Shown here piece after piece: positions 37,106 to 52,549 of a stretch of DNA of 64,000 bases; within the stretch, counting starts at the first letter, position 1, and each line of letters begins with the position of its first letter. The DNA lies in contig OX485804.1 of the NCBI GenBank assembly GCA_950295325.1, positions 66,440,033 through 66,504,032 on the forward strand, given 5' to 3'. The notes under the pieces were generated by a model. The model was given only the letters and a program-made list of their open reading frames with translations, searched no databases and was not told the DNA's origin. The position numbers and the translations under genes were made by a program. The stretch is from Polytrichum commune (lineage: Eukaryota; Streptophyta; Polytrichopsida; Polytrichales; Polytrichaceae).

Positions 37106-37740
37106 TTTATGCTAGCCATGATGAGCCTCTTTTTTATCACCATTTGGAGATAATAACCCAAGATAATCTCTATTACTGGGTTCGGCCATTCTTTGAATTC
37201 ACATGCATCCCGACGTTAATAGGGTTTCAAAGTCACCGTGTGTGTGGGTAAAAATTTGACCAAAGTTGGGACCTTTCCTCACTTGAAGTTGGACTCGCAC
37301 ACAAAGAGTCACTCACCTTTTTTTTTTCATAATGGGTGTTGAGTTCTAGACTCGATGTTCATGTTCAATTTATCAATTTCTTCACTTACACGTGTCAAGT
37401 TCAAGTTCAAATGGAAAGAACAAGGAACACCGCATCATGAACATGGTCCATTCGGCTTGACTTTGAATGTCCATGTGAGATATCTAGATGGGGATGTCGA
37501 TTAACTGCCAAGTTGTGGACATTGAGGGGTTGATCACACCAGCCACTTTTGGCACCATCCATTAGCATCTCGGGCTATAATAGTGTGAAAAGTGATGGGC
37601 CAACATTCATTTATGAACATAATCCCCAACAATTTCATAGTTGAAACCGGGCAGAAAGTTTGATGTGATTGGGGCACGAGTTTTTATGATGGGGATGGCA
37701 ACTGATAGATAGTTTACCTGGATAGACTGGATAGACTTCG
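35300..37740. other. Gene-free AT-rich stretch
   Basis: Short frames only, plus AT and CA simple repeats. Nothing else recognised. Confidence 0.5.
37078..37105. repeat. (CA)n microsatellite
   Basis: About 13 CA units after a short CG/CA lead-in and an A-run. Confidence 0.95.
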
Positions 37741-37749
37741 GGCATGTAG

Positions 37750-38598
37750 TGTCACAACCCAAAACCACACTTGGTTCGAAGGTGTCGTTAAGTGGGACTT
37801 ACTGGATTCACAATATTGTTAGACTTGCACAACCAAGGCCATGCACAAGTTAGGCTACTTTCCTTCACAAACTTAAGTGGGGAGCATTATGGCATAACTT
37901 TGATAGGAGGTTACCCAAATCCCGGTACTAACAAGTTTTAGTTGAGAGTCATCCTAACTTACAGTCTCAGGGACATGTCTCAAACACCCTGCAAGCTATT
38001 GTTGTCACTCACTGGCATCAGGGCCCTTAATCAATAGTTTGGGACATGCCCTTGCTAGTGCAAGTTGCTAAGGAATGGCTCCATTGGGATTAGTTGCACT
38101 AGTTGTGGGAGTAGAGGAAGTCCTAAAACATCATGCCACAACTTTACTACCCTTCCCTACCCATATTAACCTTTGGTACTTCATGCACCCCCTACTTCAC
38201 CGTCAAAGAATGGACATCCGCCTCAAAGTGAGGCCAATCACCATTTTTGGGCCTAACTACCCCAACAAAGTTTGATGGGCTATGCAAGCCACATTCTTTG
38301 TCTGATCATGACTTTCTTTACATTGTTGGAAAATACTTGTGATAAGATGTTTAATCATTCAAATTCGACAAGGACTCGATTTTAGGCGCCCCAAAACACT
38401 TTTTGTCGTTTCTAGGAGGCAAAGTGCAACTCGTTTCAAGACACTCCCCACACTTAATACCCTTCACGAGGCTTATTGTGGTCCATTGGCACCTTTGATA
38501 TGGGTAGCCATTGCCTCGTTGCCTTGCAGGAATTGCCGTGACCCTAAGGCCCACCCCCACAAGCATTGTGTCAAGTCGCTCCAACTAGGGGCGTGACA
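37750..38598. mobile_element. Possible solo LTR
   Basis: Begins TGTCACAACCC and ends GGGCGTGACA (TG..CA borders), 849 bp. It is flanked by TGTAG and TGTAA, a near-perfect 5-bp target duplication. The bracketed sequence has the Gypsy-LTR flavour of unrelated plant elements. No primer-binding site or pol follows. Similar text continues past 38,598, so the right border is uncertain. Confidence 0.35.
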
Positions 38599-39141
38599 TG
38601 TAACCTATTATGGACAATGTCATGGGCCATTGCCCTAGGGTGTGGCCAAGGATGTTCTACAAACATATACTCCATTCACTCCGGCCTAAAGAAGATCGGA
38701 GTTCTTCTTCTTCTTGTCACGGGCCTTGGCCCTAAGTGTTACCCCAATCATGACCATAGCATGTTTCTTGCGCGATTGCAACTTCAATAATATGGGCAGT
38801 CCCTTCATTCGAGTATCGATGTAAACCAACCAACATGTAATTAATGCGACTTATTGTATAGTTCACCGTTCTCAACTTTCTTTTGTGTCTTGACATCCTC
38901 CACCCAAAGGTTCTTAGGGTGAATCAAACATTTAGATACATCTTCCTCCTTCGTAATATGTCATATGACAGTCCAACAATTTGTGACATAGTTCTTCAAT
39001 GACATGCATTATATTGTCCCAATAGTATTTAGGTACATGAATTAATGGCTCTTCAAGTGGGCATGGCTCATGGCCACTTGCCACTCACCCAATCCATCCA
39101 GTGACCATTATCTAAAACATATCTCGATCCAAATATGTGAG

Positions 39142-40370
39142 TTAAAATGTACCTAAGTACCTCTCTAGACCTTTATTGAAACTCGATTCAATAGCAAGTA
39201 CACCTCTCTCATGCAAAGAATATTTAGCAAATAGAATAAAACAAGGGATCCACGTGACGACAAAAAGTGAAGTATTCCATGGCCACATAGCTATGAAAGT
39301 GCAAAGTTGTGCTTGTAGAAGTCTGCTTGATGAAGGTTGGTCTCTTATATGTGTGCACACAACCATCTTCGATTTCACAGGCATCCAAGTGTTGCAATAG
39401 AGTTATCCGTAAAGTCTATCAAAGAGGGACAAACTCATGGGTTTGATCCGTCTTTGAGAAAGCCGTCTATTAAGAGCTCGCTAGCTCATCATGCTTTGGA
39501 TCCTATTTTGAAAGTTGGGTGCAACTTTTGGGACCTCCTCTTCCCACCTCTCAAACTTTGAGAGAATTTTAGGATCTAAAAAAGGGTATGTGCATGGGAC
39601 CCATCATTCTAAATCCAAGATTGGCCCATGCAAGGCTGGCTTGGCCCATCCATCCTAATAGGACAAGCTAGAAAGCATTTTCTGCAATAGCCCGACACCT
39701 CTCCTTGTGGATAACAATTTAACCATTATGAAAAGCTTTGGCGACTTTGTGTTAATTCTCATAAACTCATGGTTTGGGACTAAACCCATGGTTTCATCCA
39801 CTTTACGTTACAAATAACTCTAATGACCAACCTACTTGCAAGTCAACTTCCCTACTCACTACAGTTGACTCACAAGTGACACTTCATGTTTGTGGTTCAC
39901 ATGGTTACAGAAAGTAACCAATGTTCAATTGGTATTACTTTAAAAAAAACACATGCATACACATATGATCATGACTTTATATATAAATTGGATATTATTA
40001 GGGTATAATATTTCATAATTCTAAACTATGCTACCAATCATGTTGAGGTACCATGCTAAGAATGTTAATAATTGGATAAAATTAGTGTGAAGTTGGTGTT
40101 GACCCGAATAATGATTTGGGTGTACCAAAATTCTCTTTGCTTGTGATACCCACCAAGTATCAATATTCAACTAGCATCTCAAATTCGATACTAGTTGTAT
40201 AGGCGGCTATTCTAATGCCATTATTGATATTGATACCATGCATTCACCTATGTACCGGTCCAACATTGGAACCGGTGACCAATAGGAGATTGTTTTTTTC
40301 CTCATCTTCAGGTGCCTCCCTTTAAAAAACCCCATCTAATATTGGGACCCCTTAAACCTCTCTTGGGGTT
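39142..40370. repeat. Same repeat family upstream of METTL5
   Basis: A related unit at about 39142-39410 shares 'gggatccacgtgacgac', 'ccatggccacat' and 'gtgtgcacacaacc'. Two further blocks are also shared with intron 2: 'gtttacatggtt'-like at about 39890 and 41795, and 'ggagattgttttttcctc' at about 40287 and 41819, each followed by 'ttaaaaaamcccatctaatattggga'-like text. The order is the same in both places. Confidence 0.65.
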
Positions 40371-40469
40371 GATGTCCCCTCGCAGAATAATAATCTCCCA
40401 CCGGCATGGCGGAACCCTGAATTCCGAAATTGATTTAGGGTTCAGCTCACAAGGAAGAAATACGCGAAA

Positions 40470-40617
40470 GAGGAGACAGAGAGAAAGAGAGAGAGAGAGA
40501 GAGAGTTATTCAAGAAAGATTTTCATCGACAACGAGAGACAAAGAGTGAAAGAGAGAGAGAGAGAGAAGATAGAAACAGACAAGACAGAAATCTGGGGGT
40601 GAGTGACAGAGGAGGAG
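40470..40617 (+). promoter_or_regulatory. GA-repeat 5' leader of the METTL5 gene
   Basis: Two GAGAGA tracts (about 40476-40505 and 40548-40567) lie within 150 bases of the ATG. Plant genes often carry GA repeats in the core promoter or leader, where BASIC PENTACYSTEINE-type GAGA-binding factors can act; that role is inference. No clear TATA box was found. Confidence 0.4.
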
Positions 40618-44724
<4,107 letters not shown>

Positions 44725-45539
44725 CCCTCAAGAGTATTTTAAGTTGTTGAATTTTTTGTTGAAGACATTGTGAGAATCAGCAATTTCAGGTTGACCATGA
44801 ACCTTGGAGGCCTAGGTTCTTCACGAGATTTTATTCTTGCAGCTTCAGAATTCCTTCTGCAGAGGAAAACCCTTCCACCCATGATTTGGAGTGTTTTACT
44901 TGACTCCAAGCATGTGTTGCAGACACCCACCTGGTCGTTTCTGCCACCTTTGACCTAGCCTTCGTTGTTTCTGGTCACATCCTTCAAGTAAAACTTCAAT
45001 GACATGTGGGCAGCTATACTCAGCAGAGTGGGATTGGCTTTAGGCCAGACAGGCAAGCCTCATGGCTACCAGTACCTTACACAAGTGATCTGTGTCAAAA
45101 TGTTGGTCAATTATTGACATCAGGTCGTGATAGAACAAATTTACCATATATGTTGTTCCTTATAGATGTGAAGGGTGCTGTAGTTGAAACTGTTAGCAGT
45201 TCACCAAATTGCCATTTCTAGTCGCTTGGTTTGAGAATGAGTTGTTTGTGTCAGGGCTTTTGTTTCCCAAATGCTGCTCCATGTCCTAGTAGCAGCAGAT
45301 CAACTACATCTGTGAAGACTTTGTATTGCATGTCTCTTTGCAAGCAACAGGCAGGTTGTTGGTGAAATAGTGGAGGCCCTTTATGCAGTGGAAGAGTTTT
45401 GTGGATTTCTAAGCATATCAACCACTGTAGCTTTATGGAGCCAGCTATAGGACTAAAAGCGAAATATATACTTTCTTGAAGTGGGCAATTGTTTGGGACT
45501 TGAAATTCCATTTGTGATCTAGCTTGGAACTCAAATACT

Positions 45540-45545
45540 AATAAA
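45540..45545 (+). terminator. AATAAA polyadenylation-like signal after METTL5
   Basis: The first clear AATAAA downstream of the METTL5 stop, about 815 bases away. The intervening sequence has no supported coding exon and may be 3' UTR. Plant signals are loose, so this is tentative. Confidence 0.25.
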
Positions 45546-45639
45546 CTAAGTAGAAAGCCATCGTGGTTGTTTTATTTGGGCGAAGCAAAGACCAGTCTAC
45601 TGCTTCTAAGGAAAGTCTGATCTGGAAGCTAAGCCATGG

Positions 45640-45667
45640 AGAGAGAGAGAGAGTGAGAGAGAGAGAA
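45640..45667. repeat. (GA)n microsatellite
   Basis: GAGAGA run with one GT interruption, downstream of METTL5. Confidence 0.9.
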
Positions 45668-45799
45668 GGGTTCACAGTTGATGAAATGATGCATGTGATG
45701 TTGAGGAAGTATCCTTGGAGTAAACCACCTTTTTGTAAAAAAAAACTGAATTGGAGTTGTGATGATAAGGTCAAGAGGGTGCAACTCGGAGGGGAGGAA

Positions 45800-47000
45800 C
45801 CAAGAGGTTGAAAGTTGATTTAAGTTACGGTCAGTTCAATAGTAGCACAATAGTAACTTCAATAGAAGGGTTTGAACTTTAGTGATGAGATCATCAAAGA
45901 TGGAATCTATGACTTCATCAAGAAGTTGGTTAAGAATAAACGAATTTTGGAGAACTCCAAATACTTATTGTTCAGCTGTTCCCAACCACTCAAGCTATAT
46001 GTTGGAAGACCTGTATCTACATTCCATTTTCCACTTTCCACTAAGGATTTGGTCAAAATCTGCATCCACATGCCTTGAACATTATTTTCCATTGTTATCA
46101 GATGCATCTGATGTAGACAACAAATGCGGTAGATTCATACATCCTAAAAGTTAATTGTTAAGGATCCTTTGATTTAGGTTTCAAGATTCTGTTGTAGTTT
46201 TGACTTTTCCAATATATGCTGATTTGGATATGAATAACTGATGTTGTTGACAACGTCTCAAATTTTCTTGTGCCGCAAATTTCAAGATTTTTATTGTTCA
46301 AATCTAAAGCATGGTTCTTATGGGTTCTTTACACTGCAAAAACATTGGGCTTTTATGGATGTCACTTAGGTCATGTTGAGAAGTTACACAAGGTGTTAAA
46401 ATATAGGACTATTGGAAGTGACTTAACTCCCAATGACAAATATGAGATGACAAATGTGAAGAATTGGTTCTTGACAATGAATCAAGTTCCTTTGTTGTGT
46501 ATGTTCATTGGAAAAGTGATGAAAAGTTACAAGAGGTCAAAGCAAAGAGTTTTTTAAATGATTGCATAAACCAACCCAAATTGTGTTCATTATTGAACCT
46601 AGAATGGGGTCTACATTCTGAGCACATAGTTTAATCTCACCACAACACATGTCTTTTTTGTGTGTCTATTGTTAGCTACAAGCCTTGTGGTATATTGCTC
46701 AAATACAGGAGTTCTACAAGAAGAGTGACCACATCAGGCCCAACTACCTTGGTATCAGTCAATTGTATTTTAAAAATTAGAATGATGATTTGCACCTAAC
46801 CTTTCAAAGACATGGAGACCAAAACATGCTTTCAAGTTTTTTTTAGATTTTTTAAAGAATATTTTTACTTAAAGAACATGAATTTTAAGTATGCTCAAAA
46901 TTCATTCTCTTACTTATTTTTTGCTCTCTCATAACATGTTTAAAACATTTTCTACAAGTTAAATCTCACTCCTTGGTTAAAACTTCTTAACATTTTTATA
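45800..47000. other. Gene-free stretch, possible decayed element
   Basis: Short plus-strand frames (45,872-46,154 and 46,270-46,557) look protein-like but are broken and unrecognised. They could be relics of a retroelement. Confidence 0.3.
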
Positions 47001-47005
47001 AATGC

Positions 47006-47262
47006 AATTTTCCTCAAAAACCCTTGAATCCATTCTTTGTTACCAAATATATTGTATGTGGAAAGTGATAAGGTTAAGAAGATGATGGAGCTTTTATTAT
47101 TATTTTCATTTAATAAATTTGAACATGTTTCAACATGTAATGTAATTTTCCTCAAAAACCTTTATATTCATTCTTTGTTCCAAAATATAATGTATGTGCA
47201 AAGTGATAAGGTTAAGAAGATGATGGAGTTTTTCTTTAACATGTTTCAACATGTAATGTAGC
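47006..47262. repeat. Tandem duplication, 138-bp unit
   Basis: Two copies start at 47006 and 47144 with 'aattttcctcaaaaacc' and share 'gtgataaggttaagaagatg' and 'acatgtttcaacatgtaatgt'. Confidence 0.85.
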
Positions 47263-47724
47263 TTACATTTAGATAAACAATCCAAAATTCAAGTGACGTC
47301 AATCCTTAGTGGAGTTCTAATAAAAACTTGAAAGAAAATACTCTTAAAAATGTTCTTGATGCATGATCAATGACATTAAACTTTTGTTCCAACTATATGG
47401 ATATGGTTTACAATACATCCTACAATAACTCTCTTTTGGAGCCAACTCCAAGATCTTCATATGGTACCTCTCACCCATCCAATGTAAAAGAAACATTACC
47501 CCCCCCATAGGTTAGTGGCTAAACATCCCAAATAACATCCTAAATACTACTTTGGAGTCTTTGAAACCAATTTGGGTGTCAAATCAACTAAACATGTAAC
47601 CTCCGAACTACACACTATTTCAAGACTTTTATGTTGGATGACAGGTATGCTCTTACGCAATAATTGCCTCTCGTTGGACTTGAGAGTGAGTCAGGGTAAT
47701 GGTGAACGTGCCTAATTTGGTTAC

Positions 47725-48068
47725 TTATCTTAATTGAACACTATATTTGAGGGGTATGTGGTTAGGTGTGACTTCAAGAATGGAAACCCAAAAAACATAT
47801 GTTTTGAACAGATTGTACTATGTGCTCAACAATAACAACCATTTTAAACTCAATACTCAACATAATTAGTGGGACTTATATACAGGTTAATAAGTTAGAG
47901 GATCTTCACTTTGATAGTGAATAAGATATTCATATGAGCTTCAAAAGTTACGAGGAAAACAACTATGACCTTGATTTGGATTTGCTAACCACCTCATACT
48001 AATCTCATGTTTATATCCTAAGAGAAGCAGGGTAGTTGGAAAAAGTAACCATTTAAGACACATGCACC
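47725..48068. repeat. Dispersed repeat directly upstream of the BTB leader
   Basis: The copy of the 3,640-3,990 repeat. It ends where the GA-rich BTB promoter candidate begins. Confidence 0.6.
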
Positions 48069-48069
48069 T

Positions 48070-48120
48070 TAGAGAGAGAAAGGGAGAGAGAGAGAAAGAG
48101 AGAGGGATTCTCTGAGGGCA
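48070..48120 (+). promoter_or_regulatory. GA-repeat tract upstream of the BTB gene
   Basis: Several GAGAGA runs sit at the boundary between an intergenic repeat and the pyrimidine-rich leader, resembling the METTL5 leader. They are a promoter or leader candidate only. Confidence 0.35.
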
Positions 48121-48260
48121 GGAAGAAAGAGAACGGAGAAGTGTTGGGAGACAGAATAATCACTTAAGTGCTCACAATTATTAAGCCTGCTGCTGCAACG
48201 TGGCATCTTGATTCTTCTCTCTCCTCCCTTCTCTCGTTTCTCGTCCCTCGTCTCCGAATT

Positions 48261-49245
48261 GCAGGCGACGACTCACGTTGCTACCAATTCCGAAGCTTAC
48301 GCTTCCTGCTCCTCCTCTTGTTGTAACTTATTACTTCTTCTTTGTCGTCTCCAATACTCCACTACCATCATTCATTGCATTAAGTCCGGGAAACTTAGAA
48401 GAGAAGTAGGCACAGAGAGAGAGAGAGACAATTATTATTTCTATCGCACTTTTCTCATCTCGCCGTCTTCTGTTGTTGTCTGCTCAACAATCATCCTCCC
48501 GCTCGTTGCGTGCTCCATGAACACTAACTTCCTTCCGCTTCTTCTTTGTCTCTTCTTAACGCTCTTACATCTTGCTCCTCGAAATTCTCTTCGTTCCTTT
48601 CGAATAAATTAGGATTAGGATCACAATTGGAGGCCTCTTGGTCCCCTCTTGGTGCGAATTCTCTCTCCCTTCATGATTGGTGTGTGTCTGTGTGTCTTTC
48701 TCTCTCTCCTACTCCCCCTTTCCGATTGACTACCTCGATACTGCCTTGTTTGACATTCGTCTTAGTGCAGTTATTTCCTCTGTTTTGCAGGCGACGACAT
48801 TGCTTTCAATTCTTAAAGTTACGCTTCCTGCTCCTCCTCTTGTTCTACTTCCTTCTTTTATCGTCTCTAGTACTCCACTGCCATCGAATTAAGTTCGAGA
48901 AAAGAATAAGGCCTTTGTTTCTATCGCACCTTTCTCATCTTGCCGTCTTCTGTTGTCTGCTCATCCATCCTCAAGCTCGTGGTCACTCTGCAAACACTAA
49001 CTTCCTTCCGATTCTTCGTCTCTTCTTAATGTTCCCAAACTCTTGGTCCTCGAGATTCGCTCCGTTTCTGACTTTGAATTAGGACTAGGATGAAATTGGA
49101 GGCCTCTTGGTCCCTTCTTAGTGTTGCACCTTCATCCTGCTTTGCGAATTCTCTCTCCTTTTCATGATTGGTGACTCTTTTCTCCTACTGCCGCCCTCCG
49201 ATTGCCTACCTGGATGCCACCTTGTTGACATTCGTTCTTGTGCAG
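48261..49245 (+). repeat. Tandemly duplicated leader of the BTB gene (about 526-bp unit)
   Basis: The phrase 'gcaggcgacgac' at about 48261 recurs at 48787. Both are followed by 'cgcttcctgctcctcctctt', 'ctatcgcac', 'ctcatctygccgtcttctg', 'aacactaacttccttcc' and 'ggaggcctcttggtcc' in the same order. A third partial start ('ttgacattcgttcttgtgcag') lies at about 49225-49245. Each unit carries a pyrimidine-rich tract ending in CAG, so the duplication multiplies splice acceptors. The last leader exon probably begins at 49246. Confidence 0.75.
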
Positions 49246-49278
49246 TTGATTCCAGGGTTGGCACTCTGTTTGCTTACC

Positions 49279-49302
49279 ATGGAGTGGTTGAGTAGGTTTT
49301 AG
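49279..49302 (+). promoter_or_regulatory. Seven-codon upstream ORF before the BTB gene
   Basis: The ATG at 49279 sits in a strong context (taccATGGag), encodes MEWLSRF and stops at 49302, 39 bases before the main start. If the transcript includes it, scanning ribosomes should meet it first and it may lower translation of the BTB protein. Confidence 0.5.
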
Positions 49303-49341
49303 ACATTGGAATCAGCGTTTTTGTTACCGTGGAATTCTCTC

Positions 49342-50205
49342 ATGGCCGTTAAGGGAGGCATGGATAAGGTGCACGAGGCGCCTGATGATCTGCAGGCAGA
49401 GTATTGGTTAATGTTCAGCCAATGCGTTCTCTCGGACATCACGATTGAGACCGAGAATGACACGACACCCGCACACCGGTGCGTTCTGGCCACGATGTCG
49501 CCTGTCTTCAAAGCCATGTTTAGCAATGATATGCAAGAGCAGACCTCGTCTGTTGTGAAATTACCGGACATCAGCACAGATGCTCTTCGAGTATTGTTGC
49601 AATTGATATACTGCGGGCCAGCGGGGGTTGACCACGAATCTCTGCAGAAGCATTGTCTGGAGGTTTTCAGGGCGTGCCACAAGTACAATCTATCGCAGAG
49701 CCGGAAACAGGCTTGCATCGCTGCAGTGATAAGCTCCATCAGCCTAAGCAATTGTAGGGACATCATGGAAACCGCGTACACATACGATGCGATTGAATTG
49801 TCGGAAGCATGTAAGTCATTTATTGTTGAGAATCTTCAAGCTCTTCCAAAATTTATGGGGACTATCATCTGTACCTTGAATCTGGTAACCCTCAATTCCA
49901 GTATCTACTCCAAAACAGCGGAGGTACATCCCATGAAGGTGTGGAGTGCAGGGACTATTGACAACATCAAAGCGGACATCAAGAACGTTCTTCAATGTTG
50001 TGAGCGAGCACGGCTTCACATTCGTGTTTACTTGAAAGCAGGAAGTTGGATAGATTTTGACGACAATGCCAAAATCTCAGACATTCTTGAGTCCTTGTCT
50101 GACAGTGACACGAAGATAACCGTTGAGGTTTTCCATCGCCACTCTCGAGAGTACTATGGCATGTTGAAGCTTGGTCCCGAATTGGTCGATGAATGTGATC
50201 AGTGA
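49342..50205 (+). CDS. BTB/POZ-domain protein, 287 aa, single coding exon
   Basis: The first in-frame ATG is at 49342 (MAVKGG); the open frame extends a little upstream without an ATG. A BTB/POZ domain at about residues 29-130 is of the SPOP-like kind: SDITIE, then HRCVLATMSPVFKAMF (Asp32 and His45 at the conserved positions), LPDIS and LLQLIYCG. A BACK-like helical segment follows to about 170. The C-terminal 115 residues (IRVYLKAGSWIDFDD, ITVEVFHRH) are not recognised and look unlike a MATH domain. BTB proteins of this type dimerise and hand substrates to CUL3 ubiquitin ligases in nucleus or cytosol; this role is family knowledge, not seen here. It stands alone, with a GA-rich duplicated leader and a short upstream ORF. 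Confidence 0.88.
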   Translation: MAVKGGMDKVHEAPDDLQAEYWLMFSQCVLSDITIETENDTTPAHRCVLATMSPVFKAMFSNDMQEQTSSVVKLPDISTDALRVLLQLIYCGPAGVDHESLQKHCLEVFRACHKYNLSQSRKQACIAAVISSISLSNCRDIMETAYTYDAIELSEACKSFIVENLQALPKFMGTIICTLNLVTLNSSIYSKTAEVHPMKVWSAGTIDNIKADIKNVLQCCERARLHIRVYLKAGSWIDFDDNAKISDILESLSDSDTKITVEVFHRHSREYYGMLKLGPELVDECDQ

Positions 50206-51105
50206 CATAAGAACGACATTTGCTTGAGTGGAAACTTGGAGCAAGGATGTCGCTGGTCTTTTAGCAGGACTGCCTCCAGTTACCAAATCGGCAGCTGAGT
50301 GAACTTTAGACATAGGTATACATTGGTACACGTTGTTACAATTTGATACAATGTGTTGATTCTCATAGAAATACAAACAAGAAAGGGCACATTGGGAATG
50401 TTATCACTATCAATACCATTTGTACATGGGGTTACTGATTTCCGTTAGAATGCCAAAAAAACCACTGATTCTCAACAACAATATTGCTATATCCTCTTGA
50501 TTGCCACACTTTGCGAGTCGGGACTTCTTAATCAGGTATTCAACAAAGAGATTCTATTCCTCCACTGCAGTAGATGAGGCACATGCTTTAACTTCATCTT
50601 TCTTAGATAAAGTTTTATTTCTCATGTCCAGGATAGTGAATGGATCGTCCCTTTTGCTCAAGTGAATTATGTTGTCAGTCTATGTGTTGTAGTGCCTAAC
50701 CTAACGTATGTTCAACAATATCGCAATGCTCTCTTTTCCCTCTTCCCGCTCTATCACTTTCAGAAGCTATTTTATTTTGATTCTGGATTGCATATAGGGT
50801 CAGACCTGAGCCTTTTCTTGTTGATTGTTGCATCGGAAATGCAGTCTGCTACTGTGGTCTGAAATTCATCTAAGATCATATCGTGATATCTTTATTGGTG
50901 TTTGCAGCTTACCCGCCCACCAGTTGCTGAGCCGAGGAAGTGTTATTGCAGGCATCCAAGAGAGCTCTACTCACTGATTCCAGAGCCTGAATGAGGTAAA
51001 CTTGCAGCAAGAGTGAGGCAGTTGAAAGAGTTCTTCTGAATTTATTTCCCATATTGTTGTTGTGTTGAATATGCCGAGAATTTTGTGAAGGTGGTAAGAC
51101 TTTGA

Positions 51106-52520
51106 TGACAAAGTTGTTATGTTTTGTTGCAGTCGGAGGATGTATCATTTTATCTTGACACATTGAATATTAGCATGGAATGTGGATTCTGATCGAAAAT
51201 CAACTTTTATGCCCTTGCATGATACATTCACTGTAAGTTTGTCTTGTCCTGGCATGTTACCGCATTCTCTCAGTTGTTCAATTAATGTTTCAGATTACGA
51301 AGACAATGTCCTATATTCTGTTGGATAATTTTTCTGGTGCTACTGTGCTGTAGCCATAGGACGGTTTATGATATGTAACATGGTACAGCTGATTGGAACT
51401 AAAATTTCACCGTTAATACTTGCATAATAGACCTTTCCAAAATGTGGATGTTGACTGCAAGAGTGTTCTTATCTCCTTGTTGCAGCGTGCAACATACTTC
51501 ATCTCAACCTACTTTCAAAGACTTTGTGGATTCTAGTTTCGGAATGCCATCCTATTGGGCTTATCTCAAAGCTAAGGTTCAAACAATGTTGTGGCGGCAT
51601 GTATAATTTGGAAAAACCTCATAAGTAGAAAGTCGCTGTGGTCACCATCTCAATTGAGCTATTGTTACTTGAAATTTTGACATTTTCCATCCCTTCTGTA
51701 CAAAGATATATATATATATATTTTTAATAATAGATTTAAATAAAATTATAAATTTAGTGTTAGTTTTTTAGTTTTTCAACTAGGTGGTTGACCTTGATCT
51801 AGAAATTTGGGGTGATGAGGTGTACTTTATCAGCAAACACCTACATGAAAGGATGTGTATTTCATCTCAATAAGAGTGTCGAATTGTGTGGAGAGGACAG
51901 AGGAAGGATTTGAGAGGTCTGGCAGACCTACATAGCCATGGAGATTCTACTTGGTAATGTGGCCAGATGGACACCAATCTCCAGTGGCAACTGCCATTGA
52001 GTTGGCGAGGTGAATCTGACAGGGACTAACACTTCTGCCACACGAAGGACTGATGCTCGGCCTCTGGGTTGGGGAAATCCTCAAGAGGTCACTGTGTCAT
52101 CCAGTGTGGTTGACGATCCTCTAAAGGTTGAATTCAGACTTTCGATAGTATGTTTATGAGTAATTCCTCCTGAGATTTCAACTCGTCCAACCCCGGTATG
52201 GATGTATAGTTTCTGCAAATTTGTGTAGGTAATTTGATCGGGAAATGATGTTCCAAAGCTCCTTCTGTAATTCGTCAAATGGTCAGGAATGGGGGGCATG
52301 AGACCTTGGAATGGCCCTGACTTTGGAGTGAAAAATTTGCACAATAATTTTCTGGGAAAGTATCCCTGCTGACCCATGGAAAGAATTCTTTAGTTTGACA
52401 ATGAAGCCGCAATCTGCAAATTTTTGGAACTATGTGCCCAGCTAGATTACCACCCCAACGAAACAGATCAAAGTCTGATTTATGTAAGGCCTGTTCCCCA
52501 CAGCTTGTCAAGAGATAAAC
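51106..52520. repeat. Segmental duplication, copy A (direct, about 1.4 kb)
   Basis: Begins near 'gacaaagttgttatg' and runs to 'gttccccacagcttgtcaag'. It matches 57,706-59,085 almost throughout, with small indels, at roughly 85-90 percent by eye. It starts about 0.9 kb after the BTB stop and may include BTB 3' sequence. Both copies keep 'gcatggaatgtggattctga' and 'ggtgctactgtgctgtagcc'. A short minus-strand frame in both translates with VEISGGI/IEISGGI, which may be a decayed exon; no family recognised. Confidence 0.85.
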
Positions 52521-52549
52521 ATAAGGAGATAAACACATGGTGCCCTTTC

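Noticed and set aside
45872-46557. Possible broken retroelement gene
   Set aside because: The frames look weakly protein-like but I cannot match them to any family, so no product is named.
49306-49341. Upstream extension of the BTB frame by 12 codons
   Set aside because: It would need a TTG start; the first ATG in frame is at 49342.
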